64,000 bases of DNA, from contig NZ_AP024882.1 of the NCBI RefSeq assembly GCF_024347675.1, positions 930,001-994,000 on the forward strand, in the 5' to 3' direction. Of the stretch, positions 24,959-34,485 are shown in pieces. Below the pieces are notes generated by a model. It had not been told where the DNA came from and made no database searches. It saw only the letters and a program-made list of their open reading frames with translations. Both the position numbers and the translations under genes were made by a program. Each line of letters starts with the position of its first letter. Within the stretch, counting starts at the first letter, position 1. The stretch comes from Vibrio ishigakensis (GTDB lineage: Bacteria; Pseudomonadota; Gammaproteobacteria; Enterobacterales; Vibrionaceae).

Positions 24959-24967
24959 ACGTAAAAA

Positions 24968-24987
24968 AGGGGAAGTTACCTTCCCCT
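24968..24987. terminator. Terminator between convergent genes
   Basis: AGGGGAAG / CTTCCCCT is a perfect 8-bp stem with a TTAC loop. A-run on the left gives a T-run on the minus strand, so it best fits the lipoprotein gene, but it can also slow plus-strand transcription. Confidence 0.75.
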
Positions 24988-25006
24988 CAAACTGATAAAC
25001 CGGAAT

Positions 25007-25564
25007 TTATTGCGCAGTAGGCATATCCCTCAAAACAGTATCTACATAACTATTTATGCGGCGCTCGCTGTGTTCTGGGTCGCGCTCTGCTTTGGCACCA
25101 CTCTGTGCCAGAGCCTTCCATTTTGGCTCCAGTAGCGGGTAGTTATACATGGCAATGAACAGAGTGCCTTTCTCATCTTCTTTGAAGTCTGCCGTTGGGA
25201 TACCGGTACTCAGTTGAGTCTTGGAGTAGATCTCTTCATCTGAGAGTTCAGACTCTACTGCGAGTCCATAGCCAACAACAAAGTTTGGTGACTGCTCCAT
25301 AGTTACTCGAACGTAGCCTTTTTCGGCAAGAGTATTTTCAATGGCATCGTTGAACATATGACGTAGGGTTTTCTTGTCGACCGATTTACCTACATAGGTC
25401 ACACCCGAAGTAGGATGCCATGCATAAGTTTTTGCACCTGCCGGAATGAACTGAAAATCGCCACTGATGGCAACACCGATCGCGAAATTGTTTTCTTTTT
25501 CTACTGGAGAGGTGACGCATGCGGTTAGGGCTGCACTAGCAAGTAATGCCGAAATCCATTTCAT
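25007..25564 (-). CDS. DUF4136 outer-membrane lipoprotein
   Basis: The 185-residue protein has a lipoprotein signal peptide with lipobox L-T-A-C (cysteine at residue 16). The mature domain with T-Y-A-W, I-E-N-T-L-A-E-K-G-Y and A-D-F-K-E-D-E-K-G-T-L matches DUF4136, a family of small lipoproteins with no settled function. It stands alone and converges on the secreted pair. Confidence 0.85.
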   Translation of the reverse strand: MKWISALLASAALTACVTSPVEKENNFAIGVAISGDFQFIPAGAKTYAWHPTSGVTYVGKSVDKKTLRHMFNDAIENTLAEKGYVRVTMEQSPNFVVGYGLAVESELSDEEIYSKTQLSTGIPTADFKEDEKGTLFIAMYNYPLLEPKWKALAQSGAKAERDPEHSERRINSYVDTVLRDMPTAQ

Positions 25565-25689
25565 AAATGCTCCAAGCCTTGTTAATTAAATGTTTCATTG
25601 GCTAGAATAGTCGAGGGCGCTGAAAAAAGTCTAGTTAAAACGGATACATAGACTAATTAGTGCGCACTTTTTTGTAGCAAGGAGCGCTG

Positions 25690-26862
25690 ATGTACCACAC
25701 ATCTCTGTCTCGCCTGGTGGTGAGCTCAACGTTAATTCTCTCTTCTCTTAGTTTTGCGGTCGAACCCTTGTTTCCAACCCCAGCTGACGCTGAACCTACG
25801 TTTGTAGATCGAGCATTTGATTTTGTAGGTGCGGATGGCGGCTTTGATCCAGATAAGGGTGTGGATATGAGTTATATCCCGTCCGTGTTCTATAACCCAG
25901 AACAAGAGTTTGGGGCAGGTGCGCTTATCATAGGTCTGTATCAAACAGACTCGGCTAAAAACTATGAACAGCCCTCTTCTTTTGTCATTAATACTTATGT
26001 TTCAACCAACCTATCTCTTGGCCTAAGTTTCGATAACATTACTTTCTTGAATGATGGTGAGAACCGATTTGAGATAGTGGCAGAGGCTTATGATGAGCCT
26101 GTCGTTTACTATGGTAAAGGCTATGAGTCAGCTAGCAACGACGAAAACAAGGTCCTTTATACCCAAACGCTCCTGCAGGTGACTCCCCGTTGGTATCACA
26201 AGATTGCTGAAAATTGGTTCTTGGGCGTTGGGGGTAACATCAACTACACAGGAACACGCGACCCTGAGCTCGGTGATGATGTCGTGGTTGGTAATCCACT
26301 GCTGTTTGATGACCTAGAGTCAAATACTTCATTTGGTGTATTAGGCACTTTGTTATATGACTCTCGTAACTTCGTTGAGAACACAGAAAGTGGCACCTTG
26401 TTGCAAGCTGATTTCGGTGCCTACTACAGCGATTTAAATTCGGAGTCTTTCGGTCGATATGATATTGAAGTAGCGCACTTTATCGACCTTGAGCCAGTAC
26501 CTGGCGTATTAGCGTTGCAAGGGCAGGGCAATTTTACCTCGGGCGATGTTCCTTGGAACCGACTACCTGATCTCGGCGGTGCTTACGCAATGCGTGGCTA
26601 CATTGTTGGGCGCTATCGAGATGAGCAGATGGCGATGGCGCAGGCAGAGTATCGACTTCCTATTTACCGTCGCTGGGGTAGCGTATTCTGGGCTGGTGTC
26701 GGTTCAATTGGTGAAGACTTCGATGAGCTAAGTGATGACTTACTTGCCAGTTACGGTGTCGGTTTACGTTATCGCTTGAAAGGCAGGATAAACCTAAGGG
26801 CCGACCTTGGCTTTGGTGAAGATGAGACCTTGTTCTACTTCAATGTGAATGAGGTGTTCTAA
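25690..26862 (+). CDS. BamA/TamA-family outer membrane protein
   Basis: The 390-residue protein has a signal peptide (cleavage near L-S-F-A) and is almost entirely amphipathic beta-strands, ending in aromatic F (N-V-N-E-V-F), typical of barrel proteins. It lacks POTRA domains; the barrel region matches the Bac_surface_Ag (BamA C-terminal) domain, including G-G-A-Y-A-M-R-G-Y near residue 297, the V/IRGY-type motif of lid loop 6. Such short proteins are often found in vibrios, some linked to lipoproteins. Function is not known; a role in assembly is unlikely without POTRA domains. Confidence 0.82.
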   Translation: MYHTSLSRLVVSSTLILSSLSFAVEPLFPTPADAEPTFVDRAFDFVGADGGFDPDKGVDMSYIPSVFYNPEQEFGAGALIIGLYQTDSAKNYEQPSSFVINTYVSTNLSLGLSFDNITFLNDGENRFEIVAEAYDEPVVYYGKGYESASNDENKVLYTQTLLQVTPRWYHKIAENWFLGVGGNINYTGTRDPELGDDVVVGNPLLFDDLESNTSFGVLGTLLYDSRNFVENTESGTLLQADFGAYYSDLNSESFGRYDIEVAHFIDLEPVPGVLALQGQGNFTSGDVPWNRLPDLGGAYAMRGYIVGRYRDEQMAMAQAEYRLPIYRRWGSVFWAGVGSIGEDFDELSDDLLASYGVGLRYRLKGRINLRADLGFGEDETLFYFNVNEVF

Positions 26863-26870
26863 AAAGAAAA

Positions 26871-26901
26871 ACGGCTGTCTAGAGAGGAAGAGCAGCCGCT
26901 T
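26871..26901 (+). terminator. Terminator after the barrel protein gene
   Basis: CGGCTG / CAGCCG stem with a 15-nt loop (26872-26898), followed by CTTTGATTT. The T-run is weak. Confidence 0.45.
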
Positions 26902-26930
26902 TGATTTATCGATTTAAGGAAGAAAGTAAG

Positions 26931-27080
26931 TTAGAAGAAATGTCCTAAACCGTGCAGTGAAGAGATAATTGTCGGAACTGCGATTAACGCAAGTTTGACC
27001 GCAAAGATTATCCCAATCAGAGGTAGCAGGCCTTTGGTTGCACTGCGATTAATCTCTTCTGCATGTTGGCTGTAAATCAT
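26931..27080 (-). CDS. Small transmembrane protein, 49 residues
   Basis: An ATG at 27080 (read right to left) with GAGGTG six bases upstream opens a 49-codon frame ending at 26931. The product has a charged N-terminus (M-I-Y-S-Q-H-A-E-E-I-N-R-S) and one long hydrophobic stretch (about residues 17-41) ending G-L-G-H-F-F. It is a likely inner-membrane microprotein. No homologue is recognised. It lies between the barrel gene terminator and another small membrane gene on the plus strand. Confidence 0.6.
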   Translation of the reverse strand: MIYSQHAEEINRSATKGLLPLIGIIFAVKLALIAVPTIISSLHGLGHFF

Positions 27081-27369
27081 GGTAGCACCTCATGTCTTTT
27101 GTTTTAGCTGATGGGGTAACCATACGCCTAAAACTGATTAAATCATCGCCTAACGATAAAAAGTTTGAGCTCTGTTCACTATCGTATTTGGTTTTTTGAT
27201 AACGCCCACATTTTGCGCAATCATGCATTTTCCTCACAATATGCATACTATTTCATGAATTTTATGCGCTTAAGTTCAGTCAACTCTATTCGTTACCTAT
27301 CTAAAGTTTAGCTCTCATTCAAACAATGAATGCAAATCATTCTTGATCTCGGTTTCATAGTACTCTATA

Positions 27370-27390
27370 ACATGTATATAAAATATATGT
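27370..27390. promoter_or_regulatory. AT-rich inverted repeat before the 82-residue gene
   Basis: ACATGTAT and ATATATGT arms around a short A-rich centre lie 17 nt before the ATG at 27407. It may overlap the promoter -10 region (TATAAA) and act as an operator. No regulator is known. Confidence 0.3.
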
Positions 27391-27406
27391 TTAAAGGAAA
27401 AGCCAG

Positions 27407-27655
27407 ATGACTCAAGCAATTTACCCATCAAACCAATTCGATTTCGCCAAAGTTACCCGAGTAGGCGCCATGACCATGATCGGGTCTGCACTTATGATGT
27501 GTATCAGTATCTTGGTCAGTTTCCCATTGGCTGAGAACTTCACCATTATTCAACAGGCGGTGGCTCATATCGGCACCATCGTCTTTGCTGGGTTGTTTAA
27601 GGTTGGGTATGTGACGTATATCGTTGGACGTAAGGAAAGGGATTTGGAGATTTGA
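27407..27655 (+). CDS. Small membrane protein, 82 residues
   Basis: The protein has two hydrophobic segments (about residues 23-43 and 51-73) and a short charged tail. AAAGGAAAAG lies before the ATG, a good ribosome site. No family is recognised. It is a single gene, followed by two copies of the hairpin repeat. A role cannot be inferred. Confidence 0.65.
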   Translation: MTQAIYPSNQFDFAKVTRVGAMTMIGSALMMCISILVSFPLAENFTIIQQAVAHIGTIVFAGLFKVGYVTYIVGRKERDLEI

Positions 27656-27697
27656 TGGGGATGTCTTTGGTTTGTGCAATTTCGCATATGTGCGATT

Positions 27698-27836
27698 TGA
27701 AGATACCGGAATGCCGGCCCAGCGGATAAGCCCTTGGTGGGCTTTCCGGTATGAACTAGGTTTGGCGATTAAAAATTGTCGTCATCCCGGGGTGCCGGCC
27801 CAGCGTAAAATGCGGAGCATTTATCCGGGATCTGTC
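27698..27836. repeat. Dispersed hairpin repeat, cluster B (two copies with nested box)
   Basis: Copy one (27701-27751) has ends ATACCGGA and TCCGGTATGA with an inner AAGCCC/GGGCTT stem; copy two (27780-27833) has CGTCATCCCGG and TATCCGGGATCT ends with an inner AAATGC/GCATTT stem. Each contains the 13-bp box TGCCGGCCCAGCG, at 27712-27724 and 27793-27805, next to the left end. The cluster lies between two convergent genes. Confidence 0.85.
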
Positions 27837-27876
27837 CGAAGAACAATGCTCACCATTCATACCAACCCCCAAACAC

Positions 27877-27905
27877 AAAAAAAGCCCGATAAAATCGAGC
27901 TTTTT
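27877..27905 (-). terminator. Terminator of the nap operon
   Basis: On the minus strand AAAGCTCGAT / ATCGGGCTTT with a TTT loop is followed by TTTT. It lies 17 nt after the TIGR02808-like gene. Confidence 0.7.
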
Positions 27906-27921
27906 AAACATAAAGGAAAGG

Positions 27922-28068
27922 TTAGTTCGTCTCAGTTTCTTCTTTGTCCGAGGTAATAGACAACAGCCAAAGACAAATCACTGCTACGGCGGCAAACCCA
28001 CCTAGGATGATGACTGGCATAGCGCTGTAGCCTAATACATGCCAAATTATGGATTCTAGTTGACTCAT
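27922..28068 (-). CDS. TIGR02808-family small membrane protein
   Basis: A 48-residue frame with ATG at 28068, preceded by GGGAGAG. The sequence begins M-S-Q-L-E-S-I-I-W-H-V-L-G-Y-S-A-M-P-V-I-I-L, the conserved start of the TIGR02808 short proteins that sit next to nap genes in vibrios and relatives. One transmembrane helix, then a charged end. Its job is unknown; its steady position next to napC suggests a link with the nitrate-reduction electron path. The gap to napC is 9 nt. Confidence 0.85.
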   Translation of the reverse strand: MSQLESIIWHVLGYSAMPVIILGGFAAVAVICLWLLSITSDKEETETN

Positions 28069-28077
28069 ATCTCTCCC

Positions 28078-28650
28078 TTACCAACCTTCTACGCCGTGCA
28101 TGTCAGGTAGTTTGTGCGCAATACCCTTATGACAATCTACACATGTTTTTTCACCAGATGCCAGAGCGGTTGAGTGTTGTTGAGAGCTTCGAGAGCTTTG
28201 CTCTGAGAAGTCCATATACTCGAACTGGTGACAGTTACGACACTCGAGGGAGTCGTTCTTCTTCAAACGTGCCCACTCACGCTCTGCGAGGTGACCACGA
28301 CGAGCTTTAAACTTCTCTTCCGTATCGATAGTACCGATGAAGTGGAAGAACAGCTCTTTAGACGCTTGAACCTTACGAACAATCTTATCGGTCCATTCAT
28401 GCGGTACGTGACAGTCCGAACAGATTGCACGAACACCTGAACGGTTCGCATAGTGGATTGTTTCTTGGATCTCATTCACGATAGGCTCATGGCAACCCGC
28501 ACAGAACTCCTCGGTGTTCGTCGCTTCCATACCTGTGTTGAATGCGCCCCAGAATAGAAGACCACCAGCAAACCCCATGAAAAGAACCACACCTGCGGCT
28601 GCTTTACTTGGTGTTGTTAGTCTCTTCCAAAACGCTTTTAGTAATTTCAT
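28078..28650 (-). CDS. napC: NapC, membrane-anchored tetrahaem cytochrome c
   Basis: The 190-residue protein has an N-terminal membrane anchor (about residues 18-37) and four haem-binding C-x2-C-H motifs at residues 50-54, 77-81, 137-141 and 170-174. NapC/NirT proteins oxidise menaquinol or ubiquinol and pass electrons to the periplasmic NapAB complex. It follows napB by 33 nt and precedes the TIGR02808-like gene by 9 nt. Confidence 0.95.
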   Translation of the reverse strand: MKLLKAFWKRLTTPSKAAAGVVLFMGFAGGLLFWGAFNTGMEATNTEEFCAGCHEPIVNEIQETIHYANRSGVRAICSDCHVPHEWTDKIVRKVQASKELFFHFIGTIDTEEKFKARRGHLAEREWARLKKNDSLECRNCHQFEYMDFSEQSSRSSQQHSTALASGEKTCVDCHKGIAHKLPDMHGVEGW

Positions 28651-28683
28651 AGATAGCCTCTTATGTTAACAACCAGCAGGGGA

Positions 28684-29211
28684 TTACTTCTTAAGTGAAT
28701 CAACACTTTCAAAGCTGTTCTCTACTAGAGGTTTAGCGTTTGCTTGTGGTACGTGACACTGCAAACAGAAGTAGCGTCGCGGAGATACGTCGGCCAATAC
28801 CGCATCTTCACGGTTCACATAGTGAGTTACGCTGATTTTCGTTGCGCCCATCTCTTTAGCATTTTTCCAGCTATGACAAGCTAGGCATTTGTTCGCGTTG
28901 AGATCCACTTCGTAAGAGCGGATGTTATGTGGGATCAGAGGGGGCTGATACACATAGTTACTCTCGATGATCTGTTCACGAGGATATTTTTTGAATTGGT
29001 CAGCAGGGCGCGTTGCTTCGAGCTCACTCGCACCACGCAGTGACTCAACACCACCGATGCCACCAGGGTTGTACAGTTCAGCTTGTTCAACGCCAGCATT
29101 CTCTGCTTTTTCCATTTCTGTTTGTTCAAGCACCATATCGTCGGTATCTGCTTGTACAATTCCGGCGCCAATAGCACTTATTGATAAAAGAGCAATCAAC
29201 AGCTTTTTCAT
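28684..29211 (-). CDS. napB: NapB, dihaem cytochrome c subunit
   Basis: The 175-residue protein has a signal peptide (cleavage near I-V-Q-A) and two C-x2-C-H motifs: C-L-A-C-H at 109-113 and C-L-Q-C-H at 149-153. It is the electron-transfer subunit of periplasmic nitrate reductase, taking electrons from NapC and passing them to NapA. It follows napA by 67 nt. Confidence 0.95.
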   Translation of the reverse strand: MKKLLIALLSISAIGAGIVQADTDDMVLEQTEMEKAENAGVEQAELYNPGGIGGVESLRGASELEATRPADQFKKYPREQIIESNYVYQPPLIPHNIRSYEVDLNANKCLACHSWKNAKEMGATKISVTHYVNREDAVLADVSPRRYFCLQCHVPQANAKPLVENSFESVDSLKK

Positions 29212-29278
29212 TATTATTTCTCCGCCTTATGGCTAGGGTAGGGGGCTAGATAACTAGCCCCTAGCATTTGACAAAGGC

Positions 29279-31771
29279 CTAAGCCACATTCAGGTTGGTG
29301 ATCTTAACTGGACACTTCTTGAAGTCTGTCTGCTTAGAAAGCGGGTCAGTAGCATCAAGAATCAGCTTGTTGATCAGGATACGCGCATCGAAGAATGGTA
29401 CGAATATCAGACCACGAGGTGGACGGTTACGACCGCGAGTTTCAACACGTACGCGAACCTCACCACGCTTGTTAGAGATCAGTGCCTCATCACCACGGCG
29501 CAAGCCTTTCTCTTTCGCGTCTGCTGGGTGGATATAAACCACAGCATCCGGAACGGCTTTATACAGCTCAGGAACACGACGAGTCATAGTACCTGTGTGC
29601 CAGTGCTCTAGGACACGGCCGGTACATAGCCACATATCATGCTCTTGATCCGGCACCTCTGGTGGAGCCTCATAAGGAGCGGAGATAATCCAGGCTTTAC
29701 CGTCTGGCTTACCGTAGAAGTCCCAACCCTCACGCTTCGCGTATGGATCTGAACCGTTTTTGTAGCGCCATAGGGTTTCTTTACCGTCAACTACTGGCCA
29801 ACGTAGACCGCGCACTTGGTGGTAGGTGTCGTATGGTGCCAAGTCGTGACCGTGGCCGCGACCAAATGTTGCATACTCTTCGAACAGGCCTTTTTGAACG
29901 TAGAAGCCTTGTGCTTGAGCATCATCGTTCAGCTCTTGAGTTTCGCTTAGTGGGTATTTATCCACCTGACCATTCTTGAACAGCATGTCGTACATGGTCT
30001 TGCCACGATACTCAGGTGCTTTCGCTAGTAGCTCTTCAGGCCAGATCTCTTCCATCTTGAAGCGTTTAGAGAACTCCATTATCTGCCAAAGGTCAGACTT
30101 CGCTTCACCTACTGTATCTACTTGTTGGTACCAAGCTTGAGTACGACGCTCTGCGTTACCGTAAGCACCCTCTTTCTCAATCCACATAGCGGTCGGAAGG
30201 ATAAGGTCAGCGGCTTGAGCTGTTGCTGTTGGGTAAGGGTCAGAACATACGATGAAGTTGTCTGGGTTACGGTAACCCGGAAGACGTTCTTTGTTGATGT
30301 TTGGTCCAGCCTGCAGGTTGTTGTTACACATTACCCAGTAAGCGTTTAGCTTGCCGTCGTGTAGCATACGGTCTTGAAGTACCGCGTGATAACCTGGTTT
30401 CGGTGGGATAGTGCCTTCAGGCAGTTTCCACGTTTTCTCAGCGATTGCACGGTGTTTAGGGTTCGCTACTACCATGTCCGCTGGCAGACGGTGAGCAAAG
30501 GTACCAACCTCACGAGCAGTACCACACGCTGATGGCTGACCCGTTAGTGAGAATGGTGAATTACCCGGAGTTGCAATCTTACCGGTTAGTAAGTGGATGT
30601 TATAAACAAGGTTGTTCATCCATACGCCGCGGGTGTGCTGGTTCATACCCATGGTCCAGAGAGACATTACCTTAGTATTTGGATCCGCATATTGCTCTGC
30701 AAGTTGGATTAGGTGTTCTTCAGAAACGCCTGAAATCTCACTCGCTTTCTCTACTGTGTATGGCGCTACAGATTTCGCGTACTCATCGAAGCTAATGTCA
30801 GTAACATTGCCTGAGTTAGGGTTTGCTGCCGCTTGTTGTAGAGGGTCATCGTCACGCAGGCCGTAACCAATGTCGGTATCAGCTTGCTTGAAGTTAGTGT
30901 GCTTGCTAACAAAGTCTTTGTTTACTTTGTCGTTTTGGATGATGTAGTTCGCGATGAAGTTAGCGATTGCCAGGTCAGACTGAGGATGGAAAATGTAACC
31001 ATGGTCTGCCAACTCGAACGAACGGTGGTAGTAAGTAGAAAGTACGTTTACTTTCACATGTGGGTGGCTTAGACGACGGTCAGCGATACGAGTCCAAAGG
31101 ACTGGGTGCATCTCTGCCATGTTCGAACCCCAAAGTACGAATACGTCCGCATTTTCGAAGTCATCGTAACAGCCCATTGGTTCATCGATACCAAAAGCAC
31201 GCATGAAACCAACTACCGCTGATGCCATACAGTGACGTGCATTAGGGTCGATGTTGTTTGAGCGGAAGCCCGCTTTCATCATCTTAGCGGCTGCGTAGCC
31301 TTCCATTACAGTCCACTGACCAGAACCGAACATACCTACGCTAGTTGGACCTGACTTCTTAAGTGATTCTTTCCACTTGTCTGCCATGGTGTCGAAAGCA
31401 ACATCCCAAGACACGGGAGCAAAGTCACCATTCTTGTCATATTTGCCGTCTTTCATACGTAGAAGAGGCTGAGTTAAGCGGTCTTCGCCGTACATGATCT
31501 TAGATAGGAAGTAGCCCTTGATACAGTTAAGGCCTTTGTTTACTGGCGCTTCTGGGTCACCCTGAGTCGCAACTACTCGACCATTTTGCGTACCAACTAG
31601 AACCGAACAACCCGTACCGCAGAAACGGCATGGTGCTTTGTCCCATTTGATTTTGGTTTGGTCAGAGCTTGCGATGAGGTTGGTGGCTCCGGCGGGAAGT
31701 GAAATCCCCGCCACCGCTGCTGCTGAAGCGGCTGCGTTTGCTTTCACAAACTCGCGTCGTGTCATTTTCAT
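29279..31771 (-). CDS. napA: NapA, periplasmic nitrate reductase catalytic subunit
   Basis: The 830-residue protein has a Tat signal (T-R-R-E-F-V-K at residues 4-10, cleavage near A-G-A), a [4Fe-4S] site with C48, C51, C55 and C83, and molybdenum ligand C181 in R-H-C-M-A-S. This is the bis-MGD enzyme that reduces nitrate to nitrite in the periplasm, paired with NapB. Length matches the family. napD, whose product binds the NapA signal peptide, precedes it by 23 nt. Confidence 0.97.
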   Translation of the reverse strand: MKMTRREFVKANAAASAAAVAGISLPAGATNLIASSDQTKIKWDKAPCRFCGTGCSVLVGTQNGRVVATQGDPEAPVNKGLNCIKGYFLSKIMYGEDRLTQPLLRMKDGKYDKNGDFAPVSWDVAFDTMADKWKESLKKSGPTSVGMFGSGQWTVMEGYAAAKMMKAGFRSNNIDPNARHCMASAVVGFMRAFGIDEPMGCYDDFENADVFVLWGSNMAEMHPVLWTRIADRRLSHPHVKVNVLSTYYHRSFELADHGYIFHPQSDLAIANFIANYIIQNDKVNKDFVSKHTNFKQADTDIGYGLRDDDPLQQAAANPNSGNVTDISFDEYAKSVAPYTVEKASEISGVSEEHLIQLAEQYADPNTKVMSLWTMGMNQHTRGVWMNNLVYNIHLLTGKIATPGNSPFSLTGQPSACGTAREVGTFAHRLPADMVVANPKHRAIAEKTWKLPEGTIPPKPGYHAVLQDRMLHDGKLNAYWVMCNNNLQAGPNINKERLPGYRNPDNFIVCSDPYPTATAQAADLILPTAMWIEKEGAYGNAERRTQAWYQQVDTVGEAKSDLWQIMEFSKRFKMEEIWPEELLAKAPEYRGKTMYDMLFKNGQVDKYPLSETQELNDDAQAQGFYVQKGLFEEYATFGRGHGHDLAPYDTYHQVRGLRWPVVDGKETLWRYKNGSDPYAKREGWDFYGKPDGKAWIISAPYEAPPEVPDQEHDMWLCTGRVLEHWHTGTMTRRVPELYKAVPDAVVYIHPADAKEKGLRRGDEALISNKRGEVRVRVETRGRNRPPRGLIFVPFFDARILINKLILDATDPLSKQTDFKKCPVKITNLNVA

Positions 31772-31794
31772 AGTCAGTCCTCTTGCACAATTAG

Positions 31795-32100
31795 TTAACC
31801 GATGCTGGCATCGGTCGTAACCGTTGCATGGATGTCGGTGTCTAGTTTTTCGATGTCTGCTTCAATTTGGTGGTAGACCAGAGCAGTGTTCACCACTCCG
31901 GTTAATTCATTTATTTGGTCTATCGCTGAGGTGATGAAGCCCTGATTTTCAGTCTCCATCACTACCACGAATTTGCCTTCTTCACTCTCGGCGTAGATCT
32001 CTGTGCCATCGAGTTGATTTATAAACTGGCGCACGTCACTCACGGTTTCAGGTGAGCAGTACACTACAAAGCTGGAGATATGTACTTCACTGGCCGGCAT
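31795..32100 (-). CDS. napD: NapD, chaperone for the NapA Tat signal
   Basis: The 101-residue protein begins [15 protein letters not shown], with the ferredoxin-like fold of the NapD family. It binds the NapA twin-arginine signal and controls maturation and export. It overlaps napF by 14 nt. The C-terminal tail ([10 protein letters not shown]) is extended compared with the compact core. Confidence 0.92.
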   Translation of the reverse strand: MPASEVHISSFVVYCSPETVSDVRQFINQLDGTEIYAESEEGKFVVVMETENQGFITSAIDQINELTGVVNTALVYHQIEADIEKLDTDIHATVTTDASIG

Positions 32101-32605
32101 TAGTACCCTCTTTATTGTCGGTCATGGAAATAGCGGTCGCTGGACAAGCGCTTACGCAAGCACCGCATCCGGTGCATAAATTTGAGTCTAGTTTAGGTTG
32201 TGCAACTCGCCCAATTTGAAGAGAAAATTGTATTGCGAAGGGTTCGCATACATCACTGCAGGTTCTGCACTCAACGTTCTGCAGGGCGAGACATGACTCT
32301 TTAATTGTAGCCTTTATTTCCCAAGGTGCTTCATCTGTAGCACGGAAAATTGGTTCAGGGCAGACGCTTGCACACCCTTCGCAGAAGGTGCATTCTCCCT
32401 TCTCAAAATCGATAGATGGATAACCGCCAGAACCTTTCACTATGATCTTGGTCTCGCATGCGTCAATACACTTTCCACACTGCGTACATCCATCAATAAA
32501 CAGAGCGTCCTCCTTTGCCCAAGGAAGACGCGTTCCAACTTGATAGATCAATTGATTTTGTTGTGAGCGCCTTGTAAACAGACGGCGCCTAGACAAATCG
32601 ACCAA
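32087..32605 (-). CDS. napF: NapF, iron-sulphur protein
   Basis: The 172-residue protein has ferredoxin-type cysteine clusters at C40-C43-C46-C50, C72-C75-C78-C82, and C144-C147-C150-C154, plus a variant C113-C116-C120. NapF is a cytoplasmic protein linked to loading or reactivation of NapA. No ATG fits; TTG at 32605 with AAGGTG four bases upstream is the best start and gives the family N-terminus M-V-D-L-S-R-R-R-L-F. First gene of napFDABC, transcribed away from narQ. Confidence 0.93.
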   Translation of the reverse strand: MVDLSRRRLFTRRSQQNQLIYQVGTRLPWAKEDALFIDGCTQCGKCIDACETKIIVKGSGGYPSIDFEKGECTFCEGCASVCPEPIFRATDEAPWEIKATIKESCLALQNVECRTCSDVCEPFAIQFSLQIGRVAQPKLDSNLCTGCGACVSACPATAISMTDNKEGTNAGQ

Positions 32606-32677
32606 AATGCACCTTAGTCATTGAATTAATAAATATTTATTATAGTTGGAGTGTAGGTGATAAATTTTATAACCATA

Positions 32678-32693
32678 TACCTAATAAGGGTTA
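32678..32693. promoter_or_regulatory. NarP-like 7-2-7 site in the nap promoter
   Basis: TACCTAATAAGGGTTA fits the inverted heptamer arrangement TACYNMT-N2-AKNRGTA with one mismatch in each half. It lies 73-88 nt upstream of the napF start, between napF and the FNR-like site. Confidence 0.5.
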
Positions 32694-32707
32694 AACTGAT
32701 ATGTAAT

Positions 32708-32721
32708 TTGTTTTAGATCAA
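32708..32721. promoter_or_regulatory. FNR-like site in the nap/narQ intergenic region
   Basis: TTGTTTTAGATCAA matches TTGATNNNNATCAA at 9 of 10 fixed positions. It lies 29 nt farther from napF than the NarP-like site, the same order as in the Escherichia coli nap promoter, where the spacing is about 20 nt. Confidence 0.6.
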
Positions 32722-32775
32722 TTGTTTAAAGCGATCACATTCACACAACCAAAACTTACTTTTTAGAGAGCAAAT

Positions 32776-34485
32776 TTGATTAAATTTAAAACCCGTTCGG
32801 TCTCGTTCACCATAGGTGGAGCGGTCACTTTGATGGTGCTGGTGGCGGTGACAACCATCACCATAGCGGTGGCTACCGTCTATTCGAGCTTTGATGATGC
32901 AGAAGCGGTCAACGTCTCTGGCTCTATGCGTATGCAGAGCTATCGACTCGCTTTTGATGTGGTGACTGACTCTGATGAGCTAGCCAGACACATTACAGAG
33001 TTTGAAGGCTCGCTGTTCTCGCCTTCTATGCGCTCACAGCTTCATTGGACTGTGCCTACTGAAATACGAAAGGACTACCAAGACCTCACTGCCCGCTGGA
33101 TTGAGATTAAATCACTGATGCTGGGCGAAGAGCGTCAAAGCTATGCTCACCTAGTTCCTGAGTTTGTTTCTCGTATCGATAAGTTCGTATTCAAGATCCA
33201 ACAGCACTCAGAGCGAAAGCTGCTGAAAATGGTCGTGATCAGCGTCTTCGGTATTACCTGTATCGTACTGCTCTCTTTGGTTATCATGCGCTTTGTTCGA
33301 GTGAAGGTTATTCAGCCTTTGGAGGCTATGGCACAGGCGAGTCGTGAGGTAGAGGCAAACAACTTCAACGTTAAGCTAAACGAGTCGGTTGAGAATGAGT
33401 TGGGGGAGGTAGCAGCCACCTTCAACGGCATGACCAATAACCTGAAGAACCAATATGCTCGCCTTGAAACAGCAGTAAAGAACAAAACCGAAGAGTTATA
33501 TAAGGCCAACAGTTCATTGCAAGTGCTGTACGAGAGCTCACAAGAGCTCACCGCTTCAAGACTTTCCACTGAGCAGTTCAAAAATATCATTGCAAATCTA
33601 GCCTCGGTAGAGTCTGTGTATGCTGTCAAACTGACGATCGATGATACCGCCGGGCAACCTATTGAGTTTGTAGCCGGTGATCAAGTGGAACAAGAGTGGA
33701 GCAACACGCCTCTAGAGCTTGATGGCTTAGTGCTCGGCACTCTGGGTACTCAATTGGCACCAGATTTTACCGAGCAGGGTCTTCTCAAGAATATGAGCCA
33801 AATCCTAGCTCGCGGTATCTACTACAATCAGGCGCAGAAGAAATTTGAGCAGCTACTGATTTATACCGAGAGGGGAGCTATTGCTCGAGAGCTACACGAT
33901 TCCTTGGCACAATCGCTGACCTTTTTGAAGATACAGATGAATCTTCTCAAGAGGCAGTTAAAGAAAGCCCCATCCAGCGAGCAAGCGAACCAAGTGGTTG
34001 AGGAGATTGATGCTGGTCTTAAAGATGCTTACACTCAGCTTCGCAGCCTGTTGACCACCTTTAGACTCAGTATCGAAGAGGCTAATTTTGGAGAAGCACT
34101 GAACGTGTTGATGGAGAAGCTTCAAACTAACACCAGTGCGCGTATAGAGATAGAGAATCATCTGTCATCATTGCAACTTCAAGCTCAACAACAAGTGCAT
34201 CTGCTTCAGATTATCCGTGAAGCAGTAAATAACGCCATTAAACATGCTGATGCTGAAGAAATCCGCATAAACTGTATTCAAGACGCTGATTTTATTGAGG
34301 TCTCGGTTACAGACAACGGTGTTGGGTTTGACACCAGCCATGAAAAAGCAGAACACTATGGATTAGGTATCATGCAGGAGCGAGCTCAGTACCTGAAAGG
34401 TGAGCTCAGCATCTCTAGCGAACCCGGAAAAGGAACTCAGGTTCGTGTCGTTTTCAATTGTGAGGGTCAATTAGACAGTGAGTAA
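32776..34485 (+). CDS. narQ: Nitrate/nitrite sensor histidine kinase
   Basis: The 569-residue protein has two membrane segments (about residues 12-34 and 150-175) flanking a periplasmic sensor domain with a P-box-like segment (A-V-N-V-S-G-S-M-R-M-Q-S-Y near 40-52). It then has a HAMP domain, a linker, HisKA_3 phosphoacceptor H374 in R-E-L-H-D-S, and an ATPase domain (N-N-A-I-K-H-A, G-L-G-I-M-Q-E-R). NarX versus NarQ is not settled by sequence alone, but the neighbour is narP and no narL is present, so narQ is chosen. TTG start at 32776 with GAGAG upstream. Confidence 0.88.
   Translation: MIKFKTRSVSFTIGGAVTLMVLVAVTTITIAVATVYSSFDDAEAVNVSGSMRMQSYRLAFDVVTDSDELARHITEFEGSLFSPSMRSQLHWTVPTEIRKDYQDLTARWIEIKSLMLGEERQSYAHLVPEFVSRIDKFVFKIQQHSERKLLKMVVISVFGITCIVLLSLVIMRFVRVKVIQPLEAMAQASREVEANNFNVKLNESVENELGEVAATFNGMTNNLKNQYARLETAVKNKTEELYKANSSLQVLYESSQELTASRLSTEQFKNIIANLASVESVYAVKLTIDDTAGQPIEFVAGDQVEQEWSNTPLELDGLVLGTLGTQLAPDFTEQGLLKNMSQILARGIYYNQAQKKFEQLLIYTERGAIARELHDSLAQSLTFLKIQMNLLKRQLKKAPSSEQANQVVEEIDAGLKDAYTQLRSLLTTFRLSIEEANFGEALNVLMEKLQTNTSARIEIENHLSSLQLQAQQQVHLLQIIREAVNNAIKHADAEEIRINCIQDADFIEVSVTDNGVGFDTSHEKAEHYGLGIMQERAQYLKGELSISSEPGKGTQVRVVFNCEGQLDSE

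Noticed and set aside
27049..27228. 59-residue minus-strand frame with M-H-D-C-A-K-C start and a GAGG ribosome site
   Set aside because: It overlaps the better-supported 49-residue membrane gene by about 32 nt and has no recognisable fold; kept as a weak possibility only.
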